DNA of 64,000 bases from Asticcacaulis sp. YBE204 (GTDB lineage Bacteria; Pseudomonadota; Alphaproteobacteria; Caulobacterales; Caulobacteraceae), in assembly GCF_000495855.1 (NCBI RefSeq), contig NZ_AWGF01000002.1:248001-312000 (forward strand), written 5' to 3'. Made by a program: the position numbers and the translations under genes. Below, in pieces: positions 37,000-46,254 of this stretch (positions within the stretch are counted from its first letter, which is position 1; every line of letters begins with the position of its first letter). The notes beneath the pieces are model-generated. The model did no database searches, was not told where the DNA came from, and worked only from the letters and a program-made list of their open reading frames with translations.

Positions 37000-39000
37000 T
37001 TATACTCGCGTTGGGTCGGGCGGGTTATGCTTCTCGATAAAGGCGACGATGGCGGTGGACATTTCCAGCCGCCGGGCCTCGACCGACGACCAGTGGTCCT
37101 CGCCCTTCAGTTCGATGAAGGTCATGTCCTTGCCCGCCGATTTGAGCGCACGTTCCATCTTGCGGCTCTGGCCGATATCGACGACGATATCGTCCTTGCC
37201 GTGGATGAGCAGGACGGGGACCGTGACCTTATCGACGAACTTGATCGGTGAAATCTGATCGAGGGTCTTGCGATCGCCGACCGAGCGCTTGAGCGACAAC
37301 ATCATCGGGCTGGTGCTGGAACCCGACTGGCTGGTGTCGAAGTCGAGCATGGACTTGATGTCGGAGATCCCTGCCACCGATACGGCGCAGTTATAGACGC
37401 CGGGATCGAGGGTCACCCCGGCCAGAGCGGCATAACCGCCATAGGAGGCCCCGACGATGGCGACTCGTTTGGGATCGACCAGCCCTTGGGCGACCAGATG
37501 GCGGACGCCGTCGGACAGGTCGGTCTGCATTTTCCGGCCCCACTGACCGTAACCGGCCTCGACAAAATCGTCGCCGTAACCGGTCGAGCCCCGGAAGTTC
37601 GGTTGCAGGACGGCATAGCCGCGCGAGGCATAGAGCTGAACCTCCCAGTCGAAGCTGGAGGTATCGCGCGCATGGGGACCGCCGTGCGGCAGCACGATCA
37701 GGGGCAGGTTTTTGGCGTCACGATGGGGCGGCAAGGTCAGGTAACCGTGGATCGTCAGCCCGTCCGTTGCCTTGTAAGAGATCGGCTTTTTCTGGGTGAT
37801 CCATTCCGGCGGTAGGTCGGGATAGTTCTCACCGACCGCGACATAATCCTTGCTGCCGAAATCGATGTAATAATAGGTGCCAGGGTCGTCGGGGCTTTCA
37901 CCGTAAATGATGACCTTGCGCGGGTCTTCGGCAGCAAATTCGTAGATGGAGACATTATAGCCCGGCATGGCCTTCTGACACACTTCGGCGATGCGCTTTA
38001 GCTGAGGGTCGCTGTATTCGTAGCTCACCCAATCGTCCCAGCGCGCGAAACCGGCAAACAGCCGCGTCGTCGGATGGAACCGCGGCGCGCGATTATAGCC
38101 GCCCTTGTCCAGCGGTTCGGAGAGCGTGCCGTCGGATTTGACCTCTAAATATTCCCCGGCATTGTCGCCGGAGTCTAGGTAGATGATGGCCGAATTTTCA
38201 TCCCGGCCCAGACCGATCAGCGACGGGTAGTCGATGGCTTCCTTCTGGGTGAAAACGGGCCGCCAGAAGCCCTTTTCGTTGCGCATCAGCAGGCGCCATT
38301 CCTTGCGCAGGCGAACATATTCCGAGCGCGCCACCAGCACGCCCGACGGGGTCACGACCCATCCGTGGGTATCGCTGTTCGCCGTATCGATCAGCTTGCC
38401 CTTGATGGTGTCGAAGTCGAACCGGTACAGTAAAAGGGGGAAATCACCCAGCATCTGATAGTTGGAGGCGGTGATATAGTATTTGCCGTCCTGTTTTATG
38501 CGATTGATGTCGCCTTCGACGATATTGTAATGACCACCCATATCGTCGAACAGGGTACGGATCTTGCCCGTTTCTATGTTGATGCAATGGGCCTGGGTAT
38601 GTTCCTGACGGCTGCCGGCAAAGGCTTCCAGCCCTATCGTCGTAGAGACCTGAACCACGACATTACGCTCATCGCCCCAGATCACCGAACGGACCTTGCC
38701 GGTTCCCAGATCGAAGGTGCGAACGTCGCCACCCGTCGTCACCTGAGTCAGGAGCACGAAACGGTCCCTGACCCACGTGATCAGCGCAATGCGCTTCCCG
38801 TCCGGCGACAGGCTGACGTCGTGAACAGCCGGTTTCCGGCAAAAGGCGTCGAGGGCCGGTTGCGGCGGTATCTTGTGCGGCGGGATATTGTTCTGGGACG
38901 CTGGCGCAGACATCGTTTCGGCAGCCCTTGCCCCCAACGGTACGATGCTTACACCCAACAAGCTGCCCATAACGGCGCGCCGGTCAAATACCTGTTTCAT
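37000..39000 (-). CDS. S9 family prolyl-oligopeptidase-like peptidase
   Basis: 666 aa from the ATG at 39000 (GGGGGAA upstream). An N-terminal RR-containing signal (MKQVFDRRAVMGSLLGVSIV, possibly Tat) and AAE cleavage region lead into a beta-propeller. The alpha/beta-hydrolase then has GASYGGYAALAG around the catalytic Ser, LLIHGKDDIVVDIGQSRK with the Asp, and ELKGEDHWSSVEARR with the His. LPLIVLPHGGPHARDTSSFD is the usual HGGP strand. It cleaves short peptides in the periplasm. Convergent with the acetylesterase. Confidence 0.92.
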   Translation of the reverse strand: MKQVFDRRAVMGSLLGVSIVPLGARAAETMSAPASQNNIPPHKIPPQPALDAFCRKPAVHDVSLSPDGKRIALITWVRDRFVLLTQVTTGGDVRTFDLGTGKVRSVIWGDERNVVVQVSTTIGLEAFAGSRQEHTQAHCINIETGKIRTLFDDMGGHYNIVEGDINRIKQDGKYYITASNYQMLGDFPLLLYRFDFDTIKGKLIDTANSDTHGWVVTPSGVLVARSEYVRLRKEWRLLMRNEKGFWRPVFTQKEAIDYPSLIGLGRDENSAIIYLDSGDNAGEYLEVKSDGTLSEPLDKGGYNRAPRFHPTTRLFAGFARWDDWVSYEYSDPQLKRIAEVCQKAMPGYNVSIYEFAAEDPRKVIIYGESPDDPGTYYYIDFGSKDYVAVGENYPDLPPEWITQKKPISYKATDGLTIHGYLTLPPHRDAKNLPLIVLPHGGPHARDTSSFDWEVQLYASRGYAVLQPNFRGSTGYGDDFVEAGYGQWGRKMQTDLSDGVRHLVAQGLVDPKRVAIVGASYGGYAALAGVTLDPGVYNCAVSVAGISDIKSMLDFDTSQSGSSTSPMMLSLKRSVGDRKTLDQISPIKFVDKVTVPVLLIHGKDDIVVDIGQSRKMERALKSAGKDMTFIELKGEDHWSSVEARRLEMSTAIVAFIEKHNPPDPTRV

Positions 39001-39224
39001 CTGGCTATTCCCCCACATAGTCCCGGCGCTCACCCCGAACACCTTTTTCAGCTTAATCAGCCGGATCGAAGACGACAAGTCTCAACGGTAAAATACCCCC
39101 GCAGATTGAGCGTGATAGAATAGCCGGGCCAATGCAATAGTAAAACGCGCTTCCCCTCAGGTCTGAAATCCGCTACGCCACGCCTATAAAACCCCGGCAT
39201 AACGGGACTACCCAGGACATATCC

Positions 39225-40511
39225 ATGACCACCGCCCAGATCGAGCCCACCGGGACCAAGCCGGTCAATTCCCCGGCTCAGGTGCTTGTCGCCAGCCTGA
39301 TCGGCACGACGATCGAGTTCTTCGATTTCTACGTCTACACGACCGCCGCCGTGCTGGTGTTTCCGACGCTGTTCTTTCCGACCAGCGACCCGACCTCGGC
39401 ACTGTTGCAGTCGTTCGCCACCTTCTCGCTGGCCTTTTTCGCCAGACCCATCGGCGCTATGGTCTTCGGGCATTTCGGCGACCGGGTCGGCCGCAAGGCG
39501 ACGCTGGTCGCGGCCTTGCTGACCATGGGGATTTCGACGGTGCTGATCGGCTGCCTGCCGTCCTACGCGCAGATCGGCGTCTGGGCGCCCTTCCTGTTGT
39601 CGCTGTGCCGGTTCGGTCAGGGGCTCGGTCTGGGGGGCGAATGGGGCGGTGCGGTGTTGCTGGCGACCGAAAACGCGCCGGAAGGCAAGCGTTCGTGGTA
39701 CGGCATGTTCCCGCAGCTGGGGGCACCGCTGGGACTGCTGCTCTCGTCGGGCGCGTTCTGGATTCTGCTGCATTTCATTTCTCAGGAGGCGCTGCTAAGC
39801 TGGGGCTGGCGCATACCGTTCATCGCCTCGCTGGTACTGATCATGGTCGGTCTGTGGGTGCGTCTGTCGATCACCGAAACGCCGGAATTCCAGCAGGCCA
39901 TCGACAAGGAAGAGCGCGTCAAGGTGCCTCTGGTCGACATTTTCGCCCGCCACAAGCGCAGCCTGTTTCTGGGCACCTTCGTGGCACTGGTCACCTTCGT
40001 CCTGTTCTATATCGGCAGCGCCTGGCTCCTGTCCTACAATACCAAGGTTCGCCAAATCCCCTATATCGACGCGCTGGAAATCCAGATTCTGGGGTCGCTG
40101 GCCTTCGGTCTGTTCATCCCCCTGTCGGCCAAACTGGCCGAACGTTTCGGACGTCGTGAAGTCCTGATCGGCACGACGATCGCCATCGCGCTGTTTTCGT
40201 TCCTGCTGCCGGTCCTGATGGGCGGCAGCGAAGCGGGTATTTTCGTTTTCGCGGCTCTGGCCATGGCGCTGATGGGAATGACCTACGCCCTGATCGGCAC
40301 GGCGCTGGCCGCGCCGTTTCCCACCAGCGTACGCTATACGGGCTCGTCCCTGACCTTCAATTTCGCCGGTATTTTCGGGGCGTCTCTGGCGCCCTATGCC
40401 GCGACGTGGTTACAGAAAACCTACGGCCTGAGCCATGTCGGCTACTATCTGCTGGCGGCGGCGCTGATTACGCTGCTGTGCATTTTCGCGTCGGGCAAGG
40501 ACGAGGTCTAA
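39225..40511 (+). CDS. MFS transporter, metabolite:H+ symporter type
   Basis: 428 aa, about twelve helices. The family-typical N-terminus TTIEFFDFYVYTTAAVLVFP and loop FFARPIGAMVFGHFGDRVGR with the RxGRK-type motif are characteristic of the ProP/KgtP/ShiA branch. The middle GQGLGLGGEWGGAVLLATEN also fits. It likely moves a carboxylate or osmolyte with protons; the substrate is not readable. Its TAA overlaps the convergent gene's stop by CTAA. Confidence 0.88.
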   Translation: MTTAQIEPTGTKPVNSPAQVLVASLIGTTIEFFDFYVYTTAAVLVFPTLFFPTSDPTSALLQSFATFSLAFFARPIGAMVFGHFGDRVGRKATLVAALLTMGISTVLIGCLPSYAQIGVWAPFLLSLCRFGQGLGLGGEWGGAVLLATENAPEGKRSWYGMFPQLGAPLGLLLSSGAFWILLHFISQEALLSWGWRIPFIASLVLIMVGLWVRLSITETPEFQQAIDKEERVKVPLVDIFARHKRSLFLGTFVALVTFVLFYIGSAWLLSYNTKVRQIPYIDALEIQILGSLAFGLFIPLSAKLAERFGRREVLIGTTIAIALFSFLLPVLMGGSEAGIFVFAALAMALMGMTYALIGTALAAPFPTSVRYTGSSLTFNFAGIFGASLAPYAATWLQKTYGLSHVGYYLLAAALITLLCIFASGKDEV

Positions 40512-41128
40512 TCCTCGGTCGGCGTTTCGATGATGACCGGCGCGCCTTCGGAGGCCGGGACGACGGGGGCCTTGTCGTTCGATATGATGGGGGCAGCCTC
40601 GGGCAAGGGTTCGACCGTATCTCGCGCTTCGGATTCGGCGTTACGACACACATCGGTGCAGATCATGACACCGGACGAAGGCTTGTCGGACGCCAGATAT
40701 ACGGCCTTATCCCCGCGCGGCGCAGTGGGCTCGGAATAGGTGTTAGACGGCTCGACCCATGTGTCCGCCACAGGTCGATAGGCGGGCACCTCAAAGGCCG
40801 ACGGTGCAAAGGCGTAGCCGAAGGTTCCGGTATTTTGAGCCTGTATCGGTAACACCGGGCGCACGTCGAGCTTTTCGCGCACGACCTCGGAGGTATCCGG
40901 GTAGAGGTTGCGCGGATCGGCATAGGCGTGCGGTTGAGCGTCCTCGGGCATATCACCTCCTGTTACCTGCGTGGCAATAACGACGGTGGCGAGGGCAGTC
41001 ACCATCAAACCCGTCCATAAACTGATGGACAGGGCATGGCGCGGTTTCACCCTGGTTTGCACACCGCCCGATCGGTTCCAGGCGCGGGCCTCAAGCAAGG
41101 TGCCGGACAGCAAGGGCCTGATCGGCAT
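40508..41128 (-). CDS. Membrane-anchored hypothetical protein
   Basis: 206 aa from the ATG at 41128 with GAGGAGG upstream. A short basic cytoplasmic head, one hydrophobic helix (SLWTGLMVTALATVVIATQV, about 36-56), and a long Pro/Glu-rich periplasmic tail with two cysteines (MICTDVCRNAES). It is probably in one transcript with the small membrane protein 21 bases upstream. Unrecognised. Confidence 0.62.
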   Translation of the reverse strand: MPIRPLLSGTLLEARAWNRSGGVQTRVKPRHALSISLWTGLMVTALATVVIATQVTGGDMPEDAQPHAYADPRNLYPDTSEVVREKLDVRPVLPIQAQNTGTFGYAFAPSAFEVPAYRPVADTWVEPSNTYSEPTAPRGDKAVYLASDKPSSGVMICTDVCRNAESEARDTVEPLPEAAPIISNDKAPVVPASEGAPVIIETPTED

Positions 41129-41149
41129 GACGACCTCCTCAGTCAAAGC

Positions 41150-41419
41150 CTAAGTGGCGGATGAACGCACCAGTTCGGTATCGGGCGCCGTCTGGTTCTG
41201 ACGACGCTTGAGACCCTTGATGAAGGAAACGGCCGCGATGGCGGCCAACCCGATGGTGACGGCGGCGCTCAGGCCGGGGGCGGCGCGGCGGATGAACGGC
41301 GCATTGACCAGAGCGGCAGCGGCCACGAGTTGCGGCGATTGCGGTTGTTTGGTGAAGGCCTGCGCGAAGGGCAGAACGCTTAAGATACGGTTGGCGTTGG
41401 TGAGGAGTGCGGTTTTCAT
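41150..41419 (-). CDS. Small membrane protein, hypothetical
   Basis: 89 aa: MKTALLTNANRILSVLPFAQ, an alanine-rich stretch LVAAAALVNAPFIRRAAPG and one clear helix GLSAAVTIGLAAIAAVSFIK, ending in a basic tail KGLKRRQNQ. It is the first gene of a two-gene unit with the membrane-anchored hypothetical. No function is evident. Confidence 0.6.
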   Translation of the reverse strand: MKTALLTNANRILSVLPFAQAFTKQPQSPQLVAAAALVNAPFIRRAAPGLSAAVTIGLAAIAAVSFIKGLKRRQNQTAPDTELVRSSAT

Positions 41420-41533
41420 GGCGAATCCTGAGGCTGATTTGTCCTCAGCCTACGCCGCCGCGCATAAGAATGACCTTCGGGCCGCCTGCCACGCGCATCA
41501 AAAAACTATCTTGCTCATCAAAAAATGGGGGGA

Positions 41534-43078
41534 TTATTCCTTCGGCGGGACGCGAACCTTCGCCTGTTGTTCAAAGGCATAGCCCGCACGCAGCAGGCCT
41601 TCGTCCGACCATTGGGTGCCGATAAACGACAGGCCGAGCGGCAAGCCCTGCACATAGCCCATCGGCACGGTCAGGTGCGGATAGCCCGACATGGCCGGCC
41701 ACTGGCTGGCCGACGGGCCGCTGAATTGATCGCCATTGACCTCGTCTGACAACCACGGCAGGCCATAGGTCGGGGCGACGAGAAGGGTGACGTTGTAGGA
41801 TTTCAGCAGACCGTCGATATGGCTCTGCGACACAGAGCGGGCCTTGGCGGCGGCCAGTTTGTAGGCCGGATCGTCGAGCCCTTTGGTGGTTTCGGCATCG
41901 ACGAAGAAGGCCTGACCGAAGAAGGGCATTTCGGTCGCGGCATGGGCGGTGTTGAAGGCGATGACCTCGGCAAGCGTGCGCGTTTTCACCGTCGCGGGCG
42001 TGGTGGCCAGATAGGCGTTGAGGTCGGCCTTAAGTTCGGTCTTTAAAACGGTCAGTTCCGCTTCGCCCAGCCCTTCGATGCGCGACACCGGGATGTCGAC
42101 CAGCACGGCCCCGGCAGCCTCCAGAGATTTGAGCGCGGCGTTGAACACCGGCTCGATCTTGCCCGGTCCGCCCGTGCGGTCGCGCAGGACGCCGATGCGG
42201 ACGCCTTTCAGGGCATCGGGCGATAACCGGGCGGTGTAATCGAGCTTATGCCCGTCGGCCTCGGCTGTGGCAGAATCGGCGGGATCGCTGCCCGCCATGA
42301 CGCCGAGCATGACGGCGACGTCTTTTACGCTGCGAGCCATCGGTCCGGGGATATCCTGAGAATGCGAGATCGGCACGACATGGGTGCGCGAAATCAGGCC
42401 CATCGAGGGTTTCAGGCCGACGATACCGTTCATGGCCGAGGGACAGACCACCGACCCGTCGGTTTCGGTGCCGACGGCCAGCACCGCGAAGCTCCACGCC
42501 ACGGCGACGCCGCTGCCCGACGACGACCCGCAGGCCGAGCGACGCGCATCGTAAGCATTGCCGGTCAGCCCGCCCACCGCGCTCCAGCCGCTCATCGAAT
42601 CGTTGTCGCGGATATTGGCCCATTCAGACAGGTTGGTCTTGCCGAGGATGACCGCGCCCGCCGCGCGCAACCGCGCCACCACCGGGGCGTCGCGCCCGGT
42701 GACATTGTCTTTGAGCGCCAAAGATCCCGCCGTGGTGGCGATCGGGTCTTTGGTCTCGACATTGTCCTTGATCAGGACCGGAATGCCATGCAACGGCCCG
42801 CGGATTTTTCCGGCCTTGCGCTCGGCATCCAGCGCCTTCGCCTCGGCCACGGCATTGGGGTTGAGGACGATGACCGAATTCAGACCTCTGGATTTATCGA
42901 AGGTCTCGATGCGTTTGATCGAGGCGCGGGTCAGGGCTTCGGCGGAGGTCTCGCCTCTACGCATGGCCGCTTGCAGGGACTCGACCGAGGCTTCCTTTAC
43001 GACGTCGGTTTTCGGCGCCGCGCTCACCGGACCTATAGACAGAACCGCCACCAGCATGATCGGTAAAATCGTTTTCAT
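41534..43078 (-). CDS. Amidase-signature family enzyme, exported
   Basis: 514 aa from the ATG at 43078, with AAAGGAA upstream and a signal peptide (MKTILPIMLVAVLSIGPVSA). The amidase triad is present: catalytic Lys in IPVLIKDNVET, and the SSSGSG loop (ACGSSSGSGVAVAWSFAVLA) with cis-Ser and Ser nucleophile. The C-terminus GYPHLTVPMGYVQGLPLGLS is also typical. It hydrolyses amide bonds of an unknown substrate in the periplasm. Monocistronic. Confidence 0.92.
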   Translation of the reverse strand: MKTILPIMLVAVLSIGPVSAAPKTDVVKEASVESLQAAMRRGETSAEALTRASIKRIETFDKSRGLNSVIVLNPNAVAEAKALDAERKAGKIRGPLHGIPVLIKDNVETKDPIATTAGSLALKDNVTGRDAPVVARLRAAGAVILGKTNLSEWANIRDNDSMSGWSAVGGLTGNAYDARRSACGSSSGSGVAVAWSFAVLAVGTETDGSVVCPSAMNGIVGLKPSMGLISRTHVVPISHSQDIPGPMARSVKDVAVMLGVMAGSDPADSATAEADGHKLDYTARLSPDALKGVRIGVLRDRTGGPGKIEPVFNAALKSLEAAGAVLVDIPVSRIEGLGEAELTVLKTELKADLNAYLATTPATVKTRTLAEVIAFNTAHAATEMPFFGQAFFVDAETTKGLDDPAYKLAAAKARSVSQSHIDGLLKSYNVTLLVAPTYGLPWLSDEVNGDQFSGPSASQWPAMSGYPHLTVPMGYVQGLPLGLSFIGTQWSDEGLLRAGYAFEQQAKVRVPPKE

Positions 43079-43286
43079 CGCCGTTTCCTTTGAAAAACCC
43101 CGGCAAAGGTTACACGGCAAACCGCTTGCCGCAAGCGCCGCATTACAAATACCGAAACCCGAAGAACGGCGATTTTCAAAAACAACGAATGGTGTATGGT
43201 TCCCTCAGAGCCCCCACCAAGGCTGTTCAAAAGCCGCCATCATGCACCCGGCGGCCGAGGGGCTGGGAAACATCAAAGGAGATATT

Positions 43287-44021
43287 ATGCGTATTTCTCA
43301 CCTTATTGCCGTGGCCGCTCTGGTCGCTGGCAGCGCCTTCGCTTTTGCTGGCACGTCCTACGCCGGCACCCAGGTTATCGCCAGCGGCACCGCGGTTGGA
43401 AAGTGTCTGGATGTCGCCGGCAACACAGGAGCTATCGTTCTTTGGGGCTGCCATGGCGGCTCAAACCAAAACTTCGTTTTCGCTTCCGGCAACTATGGTC
43501 AACTAAAGGTTAATGACAAATGCCTGAGCACCTCGGCCGTCTCCTTTAACCAAAAAAATGGTACGCCTCTGGTCGTCACGAATTGCAACAGCTCGCCGGC
43601 TCAAAAATGGGTTAATGACGAGAAAGGCTTCCTGCGCAATGAAGAAGGCTTTTGCGCCGATGTCCAATTCGGAAGTAAAAGCGACGGCGCCCGTATCATC
43701 GCCTACAAATGCGAAGAAGAATGGGCGTTGTGGAGTAAAAAAGCGGCGAAGAGCAATCAGCGCTTCGGCTTTGCGGACTTTGTCCCGAAGAAAGAACTTG
43801 CGGGGATAGCGGGCGGCGCGACGCTGACGGGTAAGACGAACAATGCTGCCACAGGTGCAGTTATCAGAAGCAATGGCCTGGTCGCGGCCGGCGGCGGTAA
43901 CCTCGTCGGGAACGACGGTGCCTCGCTCATCGGAAACGACGGCTCCACCCTCGTCGCGGCGGGCGGTGGTAATGTCCTGGCCCCCAAGTCGGGTCTGGTC
44001 GCGGCGGGCGGCGGTAACTAA
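43287..44021 (+). CDS. Ricin-type lectin protein with LVAAGGGN repeats
   Basis: 244 aa from the ATG at 43287 with AAAGGAGA upstream. Signal peptide MRISHLIAVAALVAGSAFAF. Residues 28-160 form a ricin-type beta-trefoil (CLDVAGNTGAIVLWGCHGGS, then DKCLSTSAVS and AQKWVNDEKG). From about 180 the protein becomes a Gly/Asn repeat tail in which LVAAGGGN occurs three times (198-205, 222-229, 237-244) alternating with two GNDG units. The lectin domain suggests carbohydrate binding; the repeat tail looks like a surface or assembly signal. Ends with its own terminator. Confidence 0.82.
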   Translation: MRISHLIAVAALVAGSAFAFAGTSYAGTQVIASGTAVGKCLDVAGNTGAIVLWGCHGGSNQNFVFASGNYGQLKVNDKCLSTSAVSFNQKNGTPLVVTNCNSSPAQKWVNDEKGFLRNEEGFCADVQFGSKSDGARIIAYKCEEEWALWSKKAAKSNQRFGFADFVPKKELAGIAGGATLTGKTNNAATGAVIRSNGLVAAGGGNLVGNDGASLIGNDGSTLVAAGGGNVLAPKSGLVAAGGGN

Positions 44022-44040
44022 TACAGATCAGCTCATAGGA

Positions 44041-44069
44041 AACGGCGCGGAGCGATCCGCGCCGTTTTT
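44041..44069 (+). terminator. Rho-independent terminator of the lectin gene
   Basis: AACGGCGCGG (44041-44050) pairs with CCGCGCCGTT (44057-44066), followed by TTT. It lies 19 bases after the stop and touches the stop of the small minus-strand gene. Confidence 0.9.
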
Positions 44070-44248
44070 CATTTCCGTTTGGCCGCGACGACCAGTACGG
44101 CGGTGGACAGCAATATCCCCGACACCAGACCAGCTATGGCCCAGATACCCTCCGGCGTAACCCGGACACTCATGCGTGTAGCCGCAGGGCCGGCACGCAG
44201 CGCCAGATACGCCGACTGGATGTTTGCAGGTTGATCGGTCTCGCGCAT
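44069..44248 (-). CDS. 59-aa single-pass membrane protein
   Basis: Short frame with GGAGG six bases before the ATG at 44248. The product begins MRETDQPANIQSAYLALRAG and ends in a hydrophobic helix, GIWAIAGLVSGILLSTAVLV, capped by AKRK. A single C-terminal membrane anchor of the tail-anchored kind is likely. Too short for standard gene filters. Divergent from the HExxH gene. No family known to me. Confidence 0.6.
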   Translation of the reverse strand: MRETDQPANIQSAYLALRAGPAATRMSVRVTPEGIWAIAGLVSGILLSTAVLVVAAKRK

Positions 44249-44322
44249 GAGGAGCCTCCGGGAATTATCGTCAACGCAGTATAGCCGCTTGTGTAGCCGA
44301 CTGAAATGACTACCTTGCCCGA

Positions 44323-44793
44323 ATGCCCGCCTTCCGCCGCCCGCTCAGCGATAGAGAAATCCGCGCCCTGCCCGTTCGGCTTACCGCTGCGCTGGCGCTG
44401 GACACGGTACAGCTGATCGCGGCACATCACCCGGTATCGCGCCTGTCACAACTGATCGGCCGCAGCGCCCTGATCGTCGTGCGCGGACGGTGCATCTTCT
44501 GGCCGAACCTGCCCGACGATCTGTCGGCACAGCCTGAGACTCTGGCCCTTCTGGCGCACGAACTGACCCACATCTGGCAATATGCCAATGGCATGACCCT
44601 GTGGCGCTATATGTGGCGCGAACGCGGGCGTTATCGCTACAGACTTGTCCCCGGTCAGGGGTTTACGGGCTATGGTTATGAACAGCAGGCGGCGATGGTC
44701 GAAGACTGGGTGCGCGGTCTCAACGGCCTGAAATCGCGCTGGGGGACGGCGACCGGCGCGGAATTACAGGCGCTTCTGCCGTTCCCGCATTGA
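44323..44793 (+). CDS. HExxH putative metalloprotein (DUF4157-like)
   Basis: 156 aa. The zinc-binding H79-E-L-T-H83 lies in LALLAHELTHIWQYANGM, as in DUF4157/eCIS-core-like and Vgr-related proteins. An N-terminal PLSDREIRALPVRLTAALAL and a C-terminal GYGYEQQAAMVEDW that may supply further residues complete it. No signal peptide. Whether it is a protease is not known. Adjacent divergent small membrane protein may share its promoter region. Confidence 0.7.
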   Translation: MPAFRRPLSDREIRALPVRLTAALALDTVQLIAAHHPVSRLSQLIGRSALIVVRGRCIFWPNLPDDLSAQPETLALLAHELTHIWQYANGMTLWRYMWRERGRYRYRLVPGQGFTGYGYEQQAAMVEDWVRGLNGLKSRWGTATGAELQALLPFPH

Positions 44794-44834
44794 CATAACG
44801 GCATTCGGCCATCCTTAATAAGCGCCTCGCCAGC

Positions 44835-45695
44835 TTGACGGAAGCCGCCCCCGTGCTCGACGACGATAATCTGTTCACCCTGCTCGCGTTGGCCAGCGTC
44901 GCTCTGGCGCTGATCGTCGGTCTGTGGCTACTGCTGTCGGCGCTGGCGCATCTGGGGCTGGCCCTGATCCGCGCCCTGAGTGGAAAGCCTCCACGCTTCA
45001 ACGGCTGGACCGCCGCGCGCGCTCTGATCGCGCTGGGGGCCGTGGCCATCGTCGCGACCGGCCACGTCGCCGTGCAGCAGGGCGTCCTTGATGATCATCC
45101 CCTGCTCCTGCCCGCAGGCGGCCTGATCGCCATGTTCGGCCTGATCGGCGCCCCGCTGCTGCTCGTCATCGCCCGCATCCGGCTGGTCGATATGGAGCGT
45201 CCGCAGAATGCCGAAGGCTGGCCTCGATTCCGGCTGGCGCTCAAAAACGGCGGCCTCGTCCTTGCCCTGCCCGGTATGATGACGCTTCTGGTCACCGGCA
45301 GCCTGCTGATCAACAAAAACAGCGACCCGGCCAACGGCTATTACGTCCTGCCGCGACCGACGGCCTGTTCTGTCTGGCTGAGGGGCACCGCCCCCATAGA
45401 CCTGCCGTCGCAAACGGGGCCGCGCACCACCGGTCACCTCGCTATCGCCTCGGAATTCTGGCTCGATTCGACCGTCAACGCCCTGACCTTCAGCCTGTTC
45501 GACGCCACCGGCTGCTATCTGCGCCGCGTCGATTACAACCGCGAAAGCCCGCGCATGGTCGCCAGCGTCATCACCTACAATCTGATCCTGATCTTCGTCG
45601 TTTCGACCATCGTCGTCTCGGTCTTCCGCCACAAGGTCCGCCAGGGCGTCAACAAAGGCCTGAGCACCCATCATCCCGTACAGGAGCCCGTGTAG
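44835..45695 (+). CDS. Membrane protein of unknown function
   Basis: 286 aa if initiated at the TTG at 44835 (a GTG at 44853 would shorten it by six residues). Four to five hydrophobic helices (LLALASVALALIVGLWLLLS, ARALIALGAVAIVATGHVAV, LLLPAGGLIAMFGLIGAPLL, GLVLALPGMMTLLVTGSLLI and a C-terminal NLILIFVVSTIVVSVF) flank a ~90-residue soluble part with two cysteines. Its TAG overlaps the start of the DUF1801 gene by one base. No family recognised. Confidence 0.62.
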   Translation: MTEAAPVLDDDNLFTLLALASVALALIVGLWLLLSALAHLGLALIRALSGKPPRFNGWTAARALIALGAVAIVATGHVAVQQGVLDDHPLLLPAGGLIAMFGLIGAPLLLVIARIRLVDMERPQNAEGWPRFRLALKNGGLVLALPGMMTLLVTGSLLINKNSDPANGYYVLPRPTACSVWLRGTAPIDLPSQTGPRTTGHLAIASEFWLDSTVNALTFSLFDATGCYLRRVDYNRESPRMVASVITYNLILIFVVSTIVVSVFRHKVRQGVNKGLSTHHPVQEPV

Positions 45696-46114
45696 TGGCC
45701 GAACCGAAAACCCAACCGACCGATGTCGATCCGCGCACCTATATCGAGACCGAAGCGCCGGAAAAGCATCGCGCCGACGCCCTGCGCCTGATCGATCTGT
45801 TTACTGAGGCCACCGGCGAGGCCCCCGTCATGTGGGGCCCGGCCATCGTCGGTTACGGTCGTTACACCTATGTCAATTCATCGAAAAAGCCCGCCGACTG
45901 GCCGCTGGCCGCCTTTTCGCCCCGCAGCGCCAACCTGACTTTGTATGTCCTGTCGGGCGATACGGACAAGTCCGGCTATCTGGCTAAACTCGGCAAGCAC
46001 AAGGTCAGCGGATCTTGCCTGCACATCAATCGCCTGAGCGATGTCGATGAGACGGTCTTGAAAGACCTGATCCTCGACAGCTATACGGCGATGAAAGTCA
46101 AACACCTGTCCTGA
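45695..46114 (+). CDS. DUF1801 family protein
   Basis: 139 aa, GTG start one base inside the upstream TAG (TAGTG), so it is coupled to the membrane protein gene. DUF1801 markers are HRADALRLIDLFTEATGEAP, MWGPAIVGYGRYTYV and FSPRSANLTLYVLSGD. The family (YdhG type) has a small iron-chaperone/frataxin-like alpha-beta fold of uncertain role. Confidence 0.82.
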   Translation: MAEPKTQPTDVDPRTYIETEAPEKHRADALRLIDLFTEATGEAPVMWGPAIVGYGRYTYVNSSKKPADWPLAAFSPRSANLTLYVLSGDTDKSGYLAKLGKHKVSGSCLHINRLSDVDETVLKDLILDSYTAMKVKHLS

Positions 46115-46254
46115 GTTATAAGCCGCGTATGTGGCTTTTCCCCGTTTTGGCCTGCCCTTAATTCCGCCTTGATATTTTCATCCTGCGTTCAGCCTTATTT
46201 CCGTAATATCCTCCCGTTACAACGTCATTTCAAAGAATAATGGTGGACCTCCTC

